The notes under the pieces are model-generated. The model was not told the origin of the DNA. It did no database searches and saw nothing but the letters and a program-made list of their open reading frames with translations. Position numbers and translations under genes: made by a program. Positions 43,837-52,976 of a DNA stretch of 64,000 nt are shown in pieces. Position 1 is the stretch's first letter. Each line of letters begins with the position of its first letter. Origin of the DNA: Burkholderia lata (GTDB taxonomy: Bacteria > Pseudomonadota > Gammaproteobacteria > Burkholderiales > Burkholderiaceae); contig NZ_CABVQK010000003.1 of assembly GCF_902499335.1 (NCBI RefSeq), positions 248,001 to 312,000 of the forward strand, written 5' to 3'.

Positions 43837-43850
43837 TTGACGCGGATCAA
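43837..43850. promoter_or_regulatory. FNR/Anr-type box for the zinc-ribbon gene
   Basis: TTGACGCGGATCAA is centred about 215 bp upstream of ATG 43628. The intergenic 43629-44113 contains this and the box at 43917, and no gene. Confidence 0.65.
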
Positions 43851-43916
43851 TGCCGCGGTGGTTTCCGGGACGCGCGACGTCGGAACACTGTCTCCCGGTC
43901 ACGCGATGGGCGGCGA

Positions 43917-43930
43917 TTGACGCAGGTCAT
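43917..43930. promoter_or_regulatory. FNR/Anr-type box (one mismatch) for the kinase fusion gene
   Basis: TTGACGCAGGTCAT is centred about 191 bp upstream of ATG 44114. Confidence 0.55.
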
Positions 43931-44113
43931 GGCCGATCGGTCCGTGATTGCGTTGAATGAAGCCGAGTCCGGGCGCGGGCCCGGCGCATGCGTGCCTTGC
44001 TCACGGACACGCGCGGAACCGGCCGCGAGCCCAAACCGGGGCCGCAGCCGCAGCCGCGTCCGGCAGCCGGACGCCCGCCATGCGCGATTCATTGACGGAT
44101 CCCAGGGGAAATC

Positions 44114-45835
44114 ATGTCGCTTGCCGTGCTCCGCCGCCGTCCCGGCCCGCTGCGAAAACAGAACCAGTCGCGGGCCGCCCGCCGCCACGCGCGGCGGCTC
44201 GACGCGGCGCTGCGGCGCGCGTCCGCCTACCCGCACCCCGCCGGCCGGATCGAACGAATCGAGACACACCTCTCCGTGGTCTACCTGGCCGGACGTTTCG
44301 CCTACAAGCGGCTCAAGCCGCTCGACCTGGGCTTTGCCGACCTCAGACCCCTCGCCGCCCGGCGCCGCAGTTGCGACGCCGAGCTGATCCTGAACCGGCC
44401 GCTGGCGCGCGAACTCTATCTGGCCGTCATGCCGCTCGAACGCACGCGGCGCGGTTGCCGGCTTGCCGGCTGCGCTACGCGCGCGGCGGCGGCCATCGAC
44501 TATCTCGTGAAGATGCGCCGTTTCGACCAGGCCGCGCTGTTTTCCCACCTGCTGGCGGCGGGCGCGCTCACGAACGCGGATATCGACCGCGTCGCGGCCC
44601 GGCTTGCGCGCTTTCATGCGCGCGCCGGCAAGGACGTGCCGTCCGCCGCGTTCGGCAGCGCCGCCTTGCTGCGCGCGCAACTCGACACCGTGCTCGCGTC
44701 GCTCGCGGTCGAGCCCATGGCCCTGCCGGCCGCGCTGCAGGACAGCTACCGGCACAGCTGCATGGCGCTGTCTCCTCATCTCGACACGCGCCGGGCGGAC
44801 GGCTTCGTGCGCGCCTGCCACGGCGACCTGCACCTCGGCAATCTGGTCCGCCGGGGCACCGACGTGTTGATGTTCGACTGCATCGAATTCAGCGACGCCC
44901 TCCGCTGGATCGACGTCGTCAACGACCTTGCGTTCCTGGCGATGGATCTGTGCGCGCACGGCCGCGCCGATCTCGCCCATCGCCTGCTCAATCGCTGGCT
45001 GGAGGCGACGGGCGATTTCGCCGGCCTCGCGGCGCTGCCGCTGTACGTCGGCTATCGCGCGCTGGTGCGCGCGCAGGTGGCCGTGTTGCGCGCCGGCTCG
45101 GGCGGCCCGCGACGCACGCCGGCGCAAAACGACGATCTGCGCGCGGCCAGACGTTACATCGCGCTCGCCGCGCGCGTCGCACACCGGCCGCCGCCGTATC
45201 TGCTGCTGTGCCACGGCGCGTCCGGCACCGGCAAATCCGTCGCAAGCCGCGCGCTGGCCGATCTGATCGGCGCGGTCCGAGTGTCGAGCGACAGCGAGCG
45301 CAAACGCACGCAGCCGCTCGCCCCCGTCGAGCGCGGCGCACTGCCCGACAGCGCCTATACGGCGCGCGCGATCGACGCCCAATACGATCGGCTGCGCGCG
45401 ATCGCGGAAACCACGCTGCGGGCCGGCTACCCGACGATCGTCGACGCCACCTTCCTGGCCCGCGCCCGCCGTGCGCGCTTCGTCGCGTTGGCCGAGGCGC
45501 TTGGCGTCCCCGTGTTCATCCTCGATTTCCGCGCCAGCCGGACCTGCATGGCCGAACGCGTCAACCGCCGCTGGCTGGCGGGAAACGACGCGTCCGATGC
45601 CGGGCCCGCGGTGCTGGACGCGCAGTGGCGCGACGCCGAGCCGTTGACGCCGGACGAAACAGCGATCTCGCTTCCCTTCGATACGGAGGTGCCGATCGAT
45701 CGGTTCCGGTCGGCCGGGTATTGGCGGCCGCTGCTGGCCGCGTTGCACGCGGAGCGGAGGCGCGCCGCCGCGGATGCGGCGCGGCGTCCGCGCATCGGTT
45801 CGTTTCCGGGGACGGCACCGGCCTGCCCCGGTTGA
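44114..45835 (+). CDS. Aminoglycoside-phosphotransferase-like domain fused to a P-loop kinase domain
   Basis: 573 residues; AGGGGAA precedes ATG 44114. Residues about 40-340 are APH/choline-kinase-like, with catalytic HGDLHLGN and metal-binding DCIEFSDALRWIDVVND. Residues about 365-540 are an AAA/Zeta-like kinase with Walker A GASGTGKS and an Asp-containing VDATFL. Such bifunctional proteins recur in dormancy or stress loci of several bacteria. The substrate is unknown, and antibiotic resistance should not be assumed. Confidence 0.85.
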   Translation: MSLAVLRRRPGPLRKQNQSRAARRHARRLDAALRRASAYPHPAGRIERIETHLSVVYLAGRFAYKRLKPLDLGFADLRPLAARRRSCDAELILNRPLARELYLAVMPLERTRRGCRLAGCATRAAAAIDYLVKMRRFDQAALFSHLLAAGALTNADIDRVAARLARFHARAGKDVPSAAFGSAALLRAQLDTVLASLAVEPMALPAALQDSYRHSCMALSPHLDTRRADGFVRACHGDLHLGNLVRRGTDVLMFDCIEFSDALRWIDVVNDLAFLAMDLCAHGRADLAHRLLNRWLEATGDFAGLAALPLYVGYRALVRAQVAVLRAGSGGPRRTPAQNDDLRAARRYIALAARVAHRPPPYLLLCHGASGTGKSVASRALADLIGAVRVSSDSERKRTQPLAPVERGALPDSAYTARAIDAQYDRLRAIAETTLRAGYPTIVDATFLARARRARFVALAEALGVPVFILDFRASRTCMAERVNRRWLAGNDASDAGPAVLDAQWRDAEPLTPDETAISLPFDTEVPIDRFRSAGYWRPLLAALHAERRRAAADAARRPRIGSFPGTAPACPG

Positions 45836-45845
45836 TCTGAGTCAA
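45832..45845. promoter_or_regulatory. FNR/Anr-type box for the SulP gene
   Basis: TTGATCTGAGTCAA overlaps the previous stop codon. It is centred 83 bp before ATG 45921 and 169 bp before GTG 46007. Confidence 0.7.
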
Positions 45846-45920
45846 TGACGGCCGGCGTTCCGCTGACACGATGAATCTACTCGTCACGCGGCATCGCGGC
45901 CGCAGTCAGGAGCTTGCACG

Positions 45921-46004
45921 ATGCATTCGTCCAGCCCGGAGCGCCCGTTCGATCCGGCCGCCGCACGCGACGGCCGGCGCCCGCTCGCGGGGCGCGCGGC
46001 CTAG
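45921..46004 (+). CDS. Possible 27-residue upstream ORF of the SulP gene
   Basis: ATG 45921 lies eight bases after AGGAG and opens 27 codons (MHSSSPERPFDPAAARDGRR, then PLAGRAA). They end at TAG 46002-46004, two bases before GTG 46007 of the SulP frame. It could be a leader peptide coupling translation, or the original N-terminus of the transporter cut off by a frameshift. Confidence 0.4.
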   Translation: MHSSSPERPFDPAAARDGRRPLAGRAA

Positions 46005-46006
46005 CC

Positions 46007-47728
46007 GTGTCGCCCGCCCGCTTGCGGCCCGCGACCGCATGGCTGCGCTGGGTGCCGGGCGTCGCGATGCTGCGCACCTACCAGCGCGGCTGGCTCCCGC
46101 GAGACCTGCTTGCCGGCGTGGTGCTGACCGCGGTGCTCGTGCCGATCGGCATGAGCTATGCGCAAGCGTCCGGGCTCCCCGTGATCGCGGGGCTCTATGC
46201 GACGATCGCGGCCCTCGTCGGCTACGCGATATTCGGGCCGAGCCGCATTCTCGTCCTCGGTCCCGATTCCGCGCTGGCCGCGCTGATCGCAGGCGCAATC
46301 GTGCCGCTCGCTCACGGGGATGCCGGACGCGCGCTGGCGCTCGCCGCCCTGCTCGCGATCATGTCCGGCACCTTGTGCACGCTGGCCGGCGTGTTGAAAC
46401 TGGGCTTCGTGACCGATCTGCTGTCGCGGCCGATCCAGTACGGCTATCTGAACGGCATCGCGGTCACGCTCGCCGTCGGCCAGGTACCGGGGCTGCTGGG
46501 ATTTTCCGCTTCCGGCGCCACCTTTGCCGACGCGGCGTCGAGTATCGTGCGCGGCGTGCTCGCGGGCCGGGTCGACAACGCATCGTTCACGCTCGGTGCC
46601 GGCTGCATCGCTTGCCTGATGCTGATGCGGCGGTACGCGCCGCGCTGGCCCGGCGTGCTCGTGGCCGTGATCGGCGCGACCCTGGCGGGCAGGTGGCTGC
46701 AACATGCGCCGGGCGCGCACGTCGCGGTGGTCGGCATGTTGCCCGGCGGCGCACCGTGGCCGCGGATTCCGCGGGTACCGCTCGCCGACATCGGCCGCCT
46801 CGCGCCCGGCGCGATCGCGATCGCATTGGTGTCGGTCGCCGACATCAGCGTGTTGTCGCGCGCCTTTTCCGCCAGCAACGGGGACGACACCGATCGCAAC
46901 CAGGAACTGGTCGCGCTCGGCATCGCGAACCTGCTGGCGGGACTGCTGCGCGGCTGCGCGGTCAGCAGCAGTTCGTCGCGCACGCCGGTGGCGCTCGCCG
47001 CGGGCGCCCGCACGCAGCTGACCAATCTCGCGGCCGCGGCCTGCATTGCGCTGCTCCTCGTGCTGCCCGCGATGCTCAGCCATGTGCCCAACGCCGCGCT
47101 GGCCGCCGTGGTGATCTTCTCCGCGGCGGGGATCATCGACGTACGCAGCGTGGCTCGGCTGTTCCGGATGCGCCGCGGAGAGTTCGCGATCTCCCTGTTT
47201 TGCTTTGCCGGCGTCGTGCTGCTTGGCGTGGTGCCGGGCATCCTGCTGGCCGTGGGGCTGTCGCTGCTGTCGTTCGTGTGGCGCGCCTGGCATCCGTACG
47301 ACGCGGTGCTCGGCCGGATTGCCGGCATGCGCGGCTATCACGACATTTCGCGGCATCCGGGCGCGCGGCAGTCTTCCGGCGTCGTGGTGTTCAGGTGGGA
47401 TGCGCCGCTGTTCTACGCGAACGCCGGGATTTTCTGCGACCACGTGCGCACGGCGATCGCGCGGGCCGAAGCGCCGGTCGAGTGCGTCACGCTCGCCGCC
47501 GAACCCATCACCGACATCGACGTGACGGCGGCCGACACGCTGGTCGCGCTGCGCCATGAATTGTCGGGGCGTCGCATCGCGCTCCAGATCGCCGAAATGA
47601 AAGGGCCGGTCAAGGACCGGCTGCGGGCCTACGGGCTGTACGAGATCTTTGGCGCCGCCTCGTTTTTCCCCACGGTGACCGATGCGGTCGACCATTACGC
47701 CCGGCAGCGGCGCCCACCCGTTCCATGA
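46007..47728 (+). CDS. SulP/SLC26-family anion transporter
   Basis: 573 residues if started at GTG 46007; the same frame is open back to TTG 45914. About 12-14 membrane spans cover residues 30-430. Family motifs are GWLPRDLLAGVVLTAVLVPIG, YATIAALVGYAIFGPSR and the SulP-consensus-like region near SSSSRTPVALAAGARTQL. A C-terminal STAS domain (about 450-560) follows. It imports sulfate, bicarbonate or dicarboxylates in other bacteria; substrate here is unknown. Confidence 0.88.
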   Translation: MSPARLRPATAWLRWVPGVAMLRTYQRGWLPRDLLAGVVLTAVLVPIGMSYAQASGLPVIAGLYATIAALVGYAIFGPSRILVLGPDSALAALIAGAIVPLAHGDAGRALALAALLAIMSGTLCTLAGVLKLGFVTDLLSRPIQYGYLNGIAVTLAVGQVPGLLGFSASGATFADAASSIVRGVLAGRVDNASFTLGAGCIACLMLMRRYAPRWPGVLVAVIGATLAGRWLQHAPGAHVAVVGMLPGGAPWPRIPRVPLADIGRLAPGAIAIALVSVADISVLSRAFSASNGDDTDRNQELVALGIANLLAGLLRGCAVSSSSSRTPVALAAGARTQLTNLAAAACIALLLVLPAMLSHVPNAALAAVVIFSAAGIIDVRSVARLFRMRRGEFAISLFCFAGVVLLGVVPGILLAVGLSLLSFVWRAWHPYDAVLGRIAGMRGYHDISRHPGARQSSGVVVFRWDAPLFYANAGIFCDHVRTAIARAEAPVECVTLAAEPITDIDVTAADTLVALRHELSGRRIALQIAEMKGPVKDRLRAYGLYEIFGAASFFPTVTDAVDHYARQRRPPVP

Positions 47729-47760
47729 CGGCGGGCCATCCGGGCCTGCCGGCCGCGCGG

Positions 47761-48606
47761 CTATTGCGCGATGTGCGGGTACATCCTCGCGCTGATCGCG
47801 ACCAGCGCGGCCAGCGTCGCGGTCAGGATGACGAAGTCGGCGCCGAGGCCGTAAGGCACGGCGCTGGAAAAACCCGGCAACAGCAGGGTGCGCAGCGCGT
47901 CGACCTGGTAGGTCAGCGGATTCAGGTGGGAAATCACTTGCAACGCGCGGGGCATCATGGCGGTCGGATAGATCGCGTTGCTCGCGAAGAACAGCGGCAT
48001 GGTCAGCAACTGCCCGACCCCCATGAAGCGCTCGCGCGTCTTGACCAGGCACGCGATGATCAGCGAAAAACTGGAAAACACCGCGGCGCCGAGCACGACG
48101 AACAGCACGAGCCCCGCCCACGCTTGCGGGCCGGTATTGAGCCGGACACCCAGCAGCGCGGCGAGCGCGATCACCACGGCGGCCTGCACCAGCGCGCGCA
48201 CGCCGCCGCCGAGCGCCTTGCCCAGCACGAGCGCCGCGCGCGGCGTCGGGCTCGCGAGGAATTTGTGGACGATGCCGAGATCCTTTTCCCAGATCACCGA
48301 GATGCCGTTGAAGATCGCGATGAACAGCACGCTTTGCGCGAGGATGCCCGGCGTGATGAAGTCGAGGTAAGGCAAGCCGCCCGTCTCGATCAGCCGGGCG
48401 CGGCTCATCACCTGGCCGAAGATCAGCAACCACAGCGCGGGCTGGACGGCGCGCGTCGCGAGTTCGGTCGGATCGTGCCGGAGCTTGCGGACCTCCATGT
48501 CAGCAATCGCGAGCGTCTTGGCTGCGAAGCGGATGACGGCCGGGCGCGCGGCCGGCCCGGGCTCAACCGAGCCGGCGAGTGGTGACGCGGGTTTGGGAGG
48601 TTTCAT
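47761..48606 (-). CDS. ABC-2 type exporter permease
   Basis: 281 residues from ATG 48606, overlapping the end of its ATPase gene by 44 bases. Six membrane spans. It has the ABC-2 pattern with FLASPTPRAALVLGKALGGG and SNAIYPTAMMPRALQVISHLNPLTYQVDALR, as in the DrrB/NodJ branch. It forms a two-gene exporter with 48563-49363, possibly for a lipid, polysaccharide or drug. Confidence 0.88.
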   Translation of the reverse strand: MKPPKPASPLAGSVEPGPAARPAVIRFAAKTLAIADMEVRKLRHDPTELATRAVQPALWLLIFGQVMSRARLIETGGLPYLDFITPGILAQSVLFIAIFNGISVIWEKDLGIVHKFLASPTPRAALVLGKALGGGVRALVQAAVVIALAALLGVRLNTGPQAWAGLVLFVVLGAAVFSSFSLIIACLVKTRERFMGVGQLLTMPLFFASNAIYPTAMMPRALQVISHLNPLTYQVDALRTLLLPGFSSAVPYGLGADFVILTATLAALVAISARMYPHIAQ

Positions 48607-49363
48607 CGTAGGCCCCTTGCGATGCCATGTCGCCATTCGTGTAGCGCTCGAATACATCCTCGAAAGTCGCGCCGGAACCCAGCGCGCGCGTCAGGTCGTC
48701 CGGCGCGCCGAGCGCGGCGATCCGGCCTCGATTCATGATCGCGACGCGATCGCACAGACGTTCCGCTTCCTCGAGATAGTGCGTCGTCAGGAGAATCGCG
48801 CTGCCCTGCGTCGACTGCAGCCGCTCGACCTGCCCCCACACCGACAGCCGCGCGACGGGATCGAGCCCGACCGTCGGCTCGTCGAGAAACAGCACGCGGG
48901 GGCGGTGCAGCGTGGATTGCGCGATTTCGAGCCGGCGGATCATGCCGCCCGAATACGTCTTCACCAGCCGGTCGCGCGCATCGGTAAGCTCCATCAGCGC
49001 CAATGCGGTGCGGATGCGCTCACCGCGCTCGGCGCGCGGAATGTCGTACAGCTTCGCGAACACCAGCAGGTTCTCGTAGCCGGTCAGGTCGCCGTCGGCC
49101 GACAGCGCCTGCGGCACGTAGCCGATGATCCCGCGGACCGCCGCGGCGTCGCGGACGATGTCGAATCCCCCGACCTTTGCGGTGCCCGCGCTGGGCGGCA
49201 GCAAGGTCGTGAGCATCTTGACGACGGTCGATTTGCCGGCGCCGTTGCGGCCCAGGAGCCCGAAAACCTCGCCCGCCGCGATCGAGAGCGTCAATCCGTC
49301 CACGGCGACCATGTCGCCGAAGCGCCGTGAAAGCGCCAGGGTCTGGATAACGGGTTCGGACAT
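48563..49363 (-). CDS. DrrA-type ABC exporter ATPase
   Basis: 266 residues from ATG 49363 after GGAG. Walker A is GRNGAGKS, the Q-loop is IGYVPQALSADGDLTGYENL, the signature is YSGGMIRRLEIAQ and Walker B is VLFLDEPTVGLDP. It ends with the DrrA-like tail TLEDVF-type motif (ATFEDVFERYT). It pairs with the overlapping ABC-2 permease gene. An FNR-type box lies at 49468. Confidence 0.9.
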   Translation of the reverse strand: MSEPVIQTLALSRRFGDMVAVDGLTLSIAAGEVFGLLGRNGAGKSTVVKMLTTLLPPSAGTAKVGGFDIVRDAAAVRGIIGYVPQALSADGDLTGYENLLVFAKLYDIPRAERGERIRTALALMELTDARDRLVKTYSGGMIRRLEIAQSTLHRPRVLFLDEPTVGLDPVARLSVWGQVERLQSTQGSAILLTTHYLEEAERLCDRVAIMNRGRIAALGAPDDLTRALGSGATFEDVFERYTNGDMASQGAYDETSQTRVTTRRLG

Positions 49364-49467
49364 GACGGCTCCGGATCGGGGCAACGCGTACGCAAGGCTT
49401 GCGGTCGGGATGCAAGGCGCACGCGCCCCCGATGGCATCAAGGTAACGACGCGGCCGGCACGCGCCA

Positions 49468-49481
49468 TTGACATGGCTCAA
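49468..49481. promoter_or_regulatory. FNR/Anr-type box for the ABC-2 exporter
   Basis: TTGACATGGCTCAA is centred 111 bp upstream of ATG 49363. Confidence 0.6.
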
Positions 49482-49526
49482 TCGGCGATGTCGCCGGCGG
49501 ATGCGCCGGCCGGGCGTTGCGCCGGC

Positions 49527-49540
49527 TTGATGACGATCAA
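49527..49540. promoter_or_regulatory. FNR box for phosphoketolase
   Basis: TTGATGACGATCAA (consensus arms TTGAT/ATCAA) is centred 103 bp upstream of ATG 49636. Confidence 0.8.
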
Positions 49541-49635
49541 GCGCCGCGGGGCCGCTCGCCGTACGGTGGATGCTGGGCGATTCGCCGCGAATCGCGCTGT
49601 CTGCCATGCCGCACGGCCACTTTCAGGAGCGTTGC

Positions 49636-52041
49636 ATGAACCAAGCCGACCAGACCTCCCCCGCCCCGCTTTCCGACGCGCTGCTGCATCGCATGAACGC
49701 GTGGTGGCGGGCCGCCAACTATCTGTCGGTCGGGCAGATCTATCTGCTCGACAATCCGCTCCTTCGCGAGCCTTTGCAGATCGCGCACGTCAAGCCGCGC
49801 CTGCTCGGCCACTGGGGCACGACGCCGGGGCTGAACTTCATCTACGCCCATCTGAACCGGGTGATCAACGCGCGCGATCTCGACGTGCTGTTCATCGCCG
49901 GCCCGGGCCACGGCGGCCCCGGCGTGCTCGCCAACGCCTGGCTCGAAGGCGTGTACAGCGACATCTATCCGAACGTGCCGCAAAACGCCGAGGGCATGGC
50001 CGCGCTGTTCCGCCAGTTCAGCTTCCCCGGCGGCGTGCCGAGCCACGTCGCGCCGCAGACGCCGGGCTCCATTCATGAAGGCGGCGAACTCGGCTACTCG
50101 CTGTCGCATGCGTTCGGCGCGGCCTTCGATCATCCCGGGCTGATCGTCGCCTGCGTCGTGGGCGACGGCGAGGCGGAAACCGGGCCGCTCGCCACCGCCT
50201 GGCATTCGAACAAGTTCCTCGATCCGGCCTCGGACGGCGCGGTGCTGCCCATCCTGCACTTGAACGGCTACAAGATCGCCAGTCCGTCGATCCTCAGCCG
50301 CATCGGACAGGACGAACTGGAGAGCCTGCTCACCGGCTATGGCTATCGGCCGCTGTTCGTGTCGGGCGACGAGCCGATGGCCACGCACCAGCGCATGGCG
50401 GCCGCGCTCGACGACGCGCTGGACGACATTCGCGGCATCCAGGCGCGGGCGCGCAGCGCAGGCAACCTCGTCCGCCCGCGCTGGCCGATGATCGTGCTGC
50501 GCACGCCGAAGGGCTGGACCGGCCCGAAGCGCGTCGACGGCCTGAAAACGGAGGGCAGCTTCCGCTCGCATCAGGTGCCGATCGCCGACCTGAAACAACC
50601 GGCGCACCTGCACTTGCTGGAAGACTGGCTGAACAGCTATCGCCCCGACGAACTGTTCGACGCGGACGGGCGTCCGTGCGAGGCGATCCGGTCGCTGGCG
50701 CCGGCCGGATCGCGCAGGATGAGCGCGAATCCGGTGGCGAACGGCGGCGGCGAGGCGCGCGAGTTGCGGATGCCGGATTTCACCCGCCACGCGGTGGCGG
50801 TGCCCGCGCCCGGGCAGGTCGACGCGCAGGCCACGCGCGTGATGGGCGGCTTCCTGCGCGACGTGATGTCCGCGAATCTGGCCGACCGGACGTTTCGCGT
50901 GTTCGGCCCGGACGAAACGGAATCCAACCGCTTGTCGGCGCTGTTCGACGTCACCGCGCGCACCTGGATGGCGGAGACCGATCCCGACGACGTCCAGCTC
51001 GCGCCCGACGGCCGCGTCATGGAGATACTCAGCGAACATACGTGCCAGGGCTGGCTCGAAGGTTATCTGCTGACCGGGCGGCACGGGCTGATGTCGTGCT
51101 ACGAGGCGTTCATCCATATCGTGGATTCGATGTTCAACCAGCATGCGAAATGGTTGAAGGCGTGCCGGGACATCCGCTGGCGGCGGCCGCTGCCGTCGCT
51201 CAACTACCTGCTGACCTCGCACGTCTGGCGGCAGGACCACAACGGCTTCAGCCACCAGGATCCGGGGTTCATCGATTTCGCGGTCAACAAGAAAGCCGAC
51301 ACGGTGCGCGTCTACCTGCCGCCCGACGCGAACACGCTGCTGGTCGTCACGGATCACGCGCTGCGCACCTGGAACCGGATCAACGTGATCGTCGCCGGCA
51401 AGCAGCCGGCGCCGCAATGGCTCGACCTGGATGCCGCGATCCGGCATTGCAGCGCCGGCGCGGGCATCTGGGAGTGGGCGGGGAACGACGGCGACGGCGA
51501 GCCGGATGTCGTGATGGCCTGCGCGGGCGACGTGCCGACGCTCGAGACGCTCGCGGCCGTCGACCTGCTGCGCACCCATCTGCCGGCGTTGCGCGTCCGG
51601 GTCGTCAACGTCGTCGACCTGATGACGCTGGAGCCTGCCGACGTCCATCCGCACGGGTTGAGCGACGCGGATTTCGACGCGATGTTCACGACGAACCGGC
51701 CGGTGATCTTCGCGCATCACAGCTACCCGGCCCTGATTCACCGGCTGACCTATCGCCGCACGAATCACGCGAATTTCCATGTGCACGGTTTCATCGAGGA
51801 AGGGACGACCACGACGCCGTTCGACATGACGGTCCTCAACCGGGTCGACCGGTTCCATCTGTGCGAGGCCGTGCTCGATCACGTGGGCGAACACGTGCAG
51901 CCGGGCGCGCATTTCAGGCAATACCTGCGCGACAGGCTGGTCGAGCATCGACGCCATGTGGACCGGTACGGCGACGACCTGCCGGAAATCCGCGACTGGC
52001 GCTGGCACGCGACGCCGGGTAGCCGGAACCCGATGCCGTGA
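49636..52041 (+). CDS. xfp: Xylulose-5-phosphate/fructose-6-phosphate phosphoketolase
   Basis: 801 residues from ATG 49636 after AGGAG; usual length about 790-820. Signature segments are [35 protein letters not shown] and the thiamine-pyrophosphate motif [31 protein letters not shown] and [20 protein letters not shown] follow near the C-terminus. It splits sugar phosphates with phosphate to acetyl phosphate and glyceraldehyde-3-phosphate or erythrose-4-phosphate. Acetyl phosphate can give ATP without oxygen via an acetate kinase, which is not in this window. Confidence 0.95.
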   Translation: MNQADQTSPAPLSDALLHRMNAWWRAANYLSVGQIYLLDNPLLREPLQIAHVKPRLLGHWGTTPGLNFIYAHLNRVINARDLDVLFIAGPGHGGPGVLANAWLEGVYSDIYPNVPQNAEGMAALFRQFSFPGGVPSHVAPQTPGSIHEGGELGYSLSHAFGAAFDHPGLIVACVVGDGEAETGPLATAWHSNKFLDPASDGAVLPILHLNGYKIASPSILSRIGQDELESLLTGYGYRPLFVSGDEPMATHQRMAAALDDALDDIRGIQARARSAGNLVRPRWPMIVLRTPKGWTGPKRVDGLKTEGSFRSHQVPIADLKQPAHLHLLEDWLNSYRPDELFDADGRPCEAIRSLAPAGSRRMSANPVANGGGEARELRMPDFTRHAVAVPAPGQVDAQATRVMGGFLRDVMSANLADRTFRVFGPDETESNRLSALFDVTARTWMAETDPDDVQLAPDGRVMEILSEHTCQGWLEGYLLTGRHGLMSCYEAFIHIVDSMFNQHAKWLKACRDIRWRRPLPSLNYLLTSHVWRQDHNGFSHQDPGFIDFAVNKKADTVRVYLPPDANTLLVVTDHALRTWNRINVIVAGKQPAPQWLDLDAAIRHCSAGAGIWEWAGNDGDGEPDVVMACAGDVPTLETLAAVDLLRTHLPALRVRVVNVVDLMTLEPADVHPHGLSDADFDAMFTTNRPVIFAHHSYPALIHRLTYRRTNHANFHVHGFIEEGTTTTPFDMTVLNRVDRFHLCEAVLDHVGEHVQPGAHFRQYLRDRLVEHRRHVDRYGDDLPEIRDWRWHATPGSRNPMP

Positions 52042-52105
52042 GCCGCTCGTATTCGCCGGGGGACGGACGGCCACGGCCTGGCGCCGCTCGCGCCCCCCGG
52101 CCGCG

Positions 52106-52576
52106 CTACCCGGGCGAGACGCCCGCCGGTTGCGGGCCGGACAACGGGTCGGCGAACGACCGGAAGCCGCCCTCGATCTCGAGGATCTGCGCCGCGCACA
52201 CGTCGTATCGCCAGCCGGGGCCGCCGTCGCTGCTGTACATGCCCTTGCACATCCCCTTGATCCGGATCAGCCAGCCTCCTTCGCTCAACGCCACGCGCGA
52301 CGCCCAGAGGTACACGTTGCCGGCCAGGTGCGACGGGGCCGTTTCGATCACCTCAGCGTCGGACCGCGTGATGCGGGTGGACGAACGGTTTTCGACGTAG
52401 CGCCGGGTGAGCTGCCACGCGCGGTCGCATGCCGCTTGCGTCGCACACGGCAACGACGCCGTCTGCCGCAACGTGAGCAGCTGCGTTTCGCTTTGCCTGA
52501 ACCTGGCCATGCGCTCGTCGCTGGCGCATGCGCCCAGCATCAACAGCATGCCCATCGCCAACCATCCCTGTTTCAT
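52106..52576 (-). CDS. Hypothetical lipoprotein
   Basis: 156 residues from ATG 52576. The signal peptide has a lipobox LGAC with Cys17. After it come RFRQSETQLLTLRQ, the pair of cysteines in CATQAACDRAW and a C-terminal GPGWRYDVCAAQILEIEGGF. The four mature cysteines could form disulfides in the periplasm. Family not recognised. A very symmetric FNR/Anr box lies 92 bp upstream. Confidence 0.65.
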   Translation of the reverse strand: MKQGWLAMGMLLMLGACASDERMARFRQSETQLLTLRQTASLPCATQAACDRAWQLTRRYVENRSSTRITRSDAEVIETAPSHLAGNVYLWASRVALSEGGWLIRIKGMCKGMYSSDGGPGWRYDVCAAQILEIEGGFRSFADPLSGPQPAGVSPG

Positions 52577-52661
52577 CGCCGACACCCCATCCGGTCGCGG
52601 GTTTCACGCGCCACCCGCAAGCGCCCCGGGTTCGACTGTATTGCCGTGCCGACCGGCGCGC

Positions 52662-52675
52662 TTGACACATGTCAA
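52662..52675. promoter_or_regulatory. Fully palindromic FNR/Anr box
   Basis: TTGACACATGTCAA is a perfect 14-bp palindrome. It is centred 92 bp upstream of the lipoprotein ATG. The region 52577-52976 has no gene; it holds this box and the leader at 52777. Confidence 0.8.
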
Positions 52676-52776
52676 CGCATCGCGGGGGGCTGCCCGAGCG
52701 CATCGCAGGCATCGCGCCGCGCCTCCACGCACCGCCAACGAAGGTTTTCGCCGGCCGCGGCCGGTGTCAGCATCCT

Positions 52777-52826
52777 CCTACAGCCGTTCTCCAAACCCTA
52801 CGTGACTTTCCATCCCTGCCGATTTC
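52777..52826 (+). promoter_or_regulatory. Conserved leader upstream of the second fnr-like gene
   Basis: Counterpart of 23447-23496. It starts CCTACAGCC and ends GATTTC, matching at about 35 of 50 positions. It lies 151 bp upstream of ATG 52977. Confidence 0.45.
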
Positions 52827-52976
52827 GGTCCGGCCGCGCGCGAACCATACTGCTTTACATGGATGCCCGAGCGCCGCTCGTGCCGCCGCCAGTCTTGCCC
52901 GTCGATTGCGCCGCACGGTTCCGCATCCCGCGGCGGCGCCGTCGCGCTGACGAAATCGAGTCACCAGGAGCAGATC

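Noticed and set aside
44114..45835. Antibiotic-resistance aminoglycoside phosphotransferase
   Set aside because: Only the kinase fold is shared; the fusion to a P-loop kinase and the stress context do not support a drug substrate.
52257..52270. FNR-like TTGATCCGGATCAG
   Set aside because: It lies inside the lipoprotein coding sequence with no nearby start; most likely coincidental.
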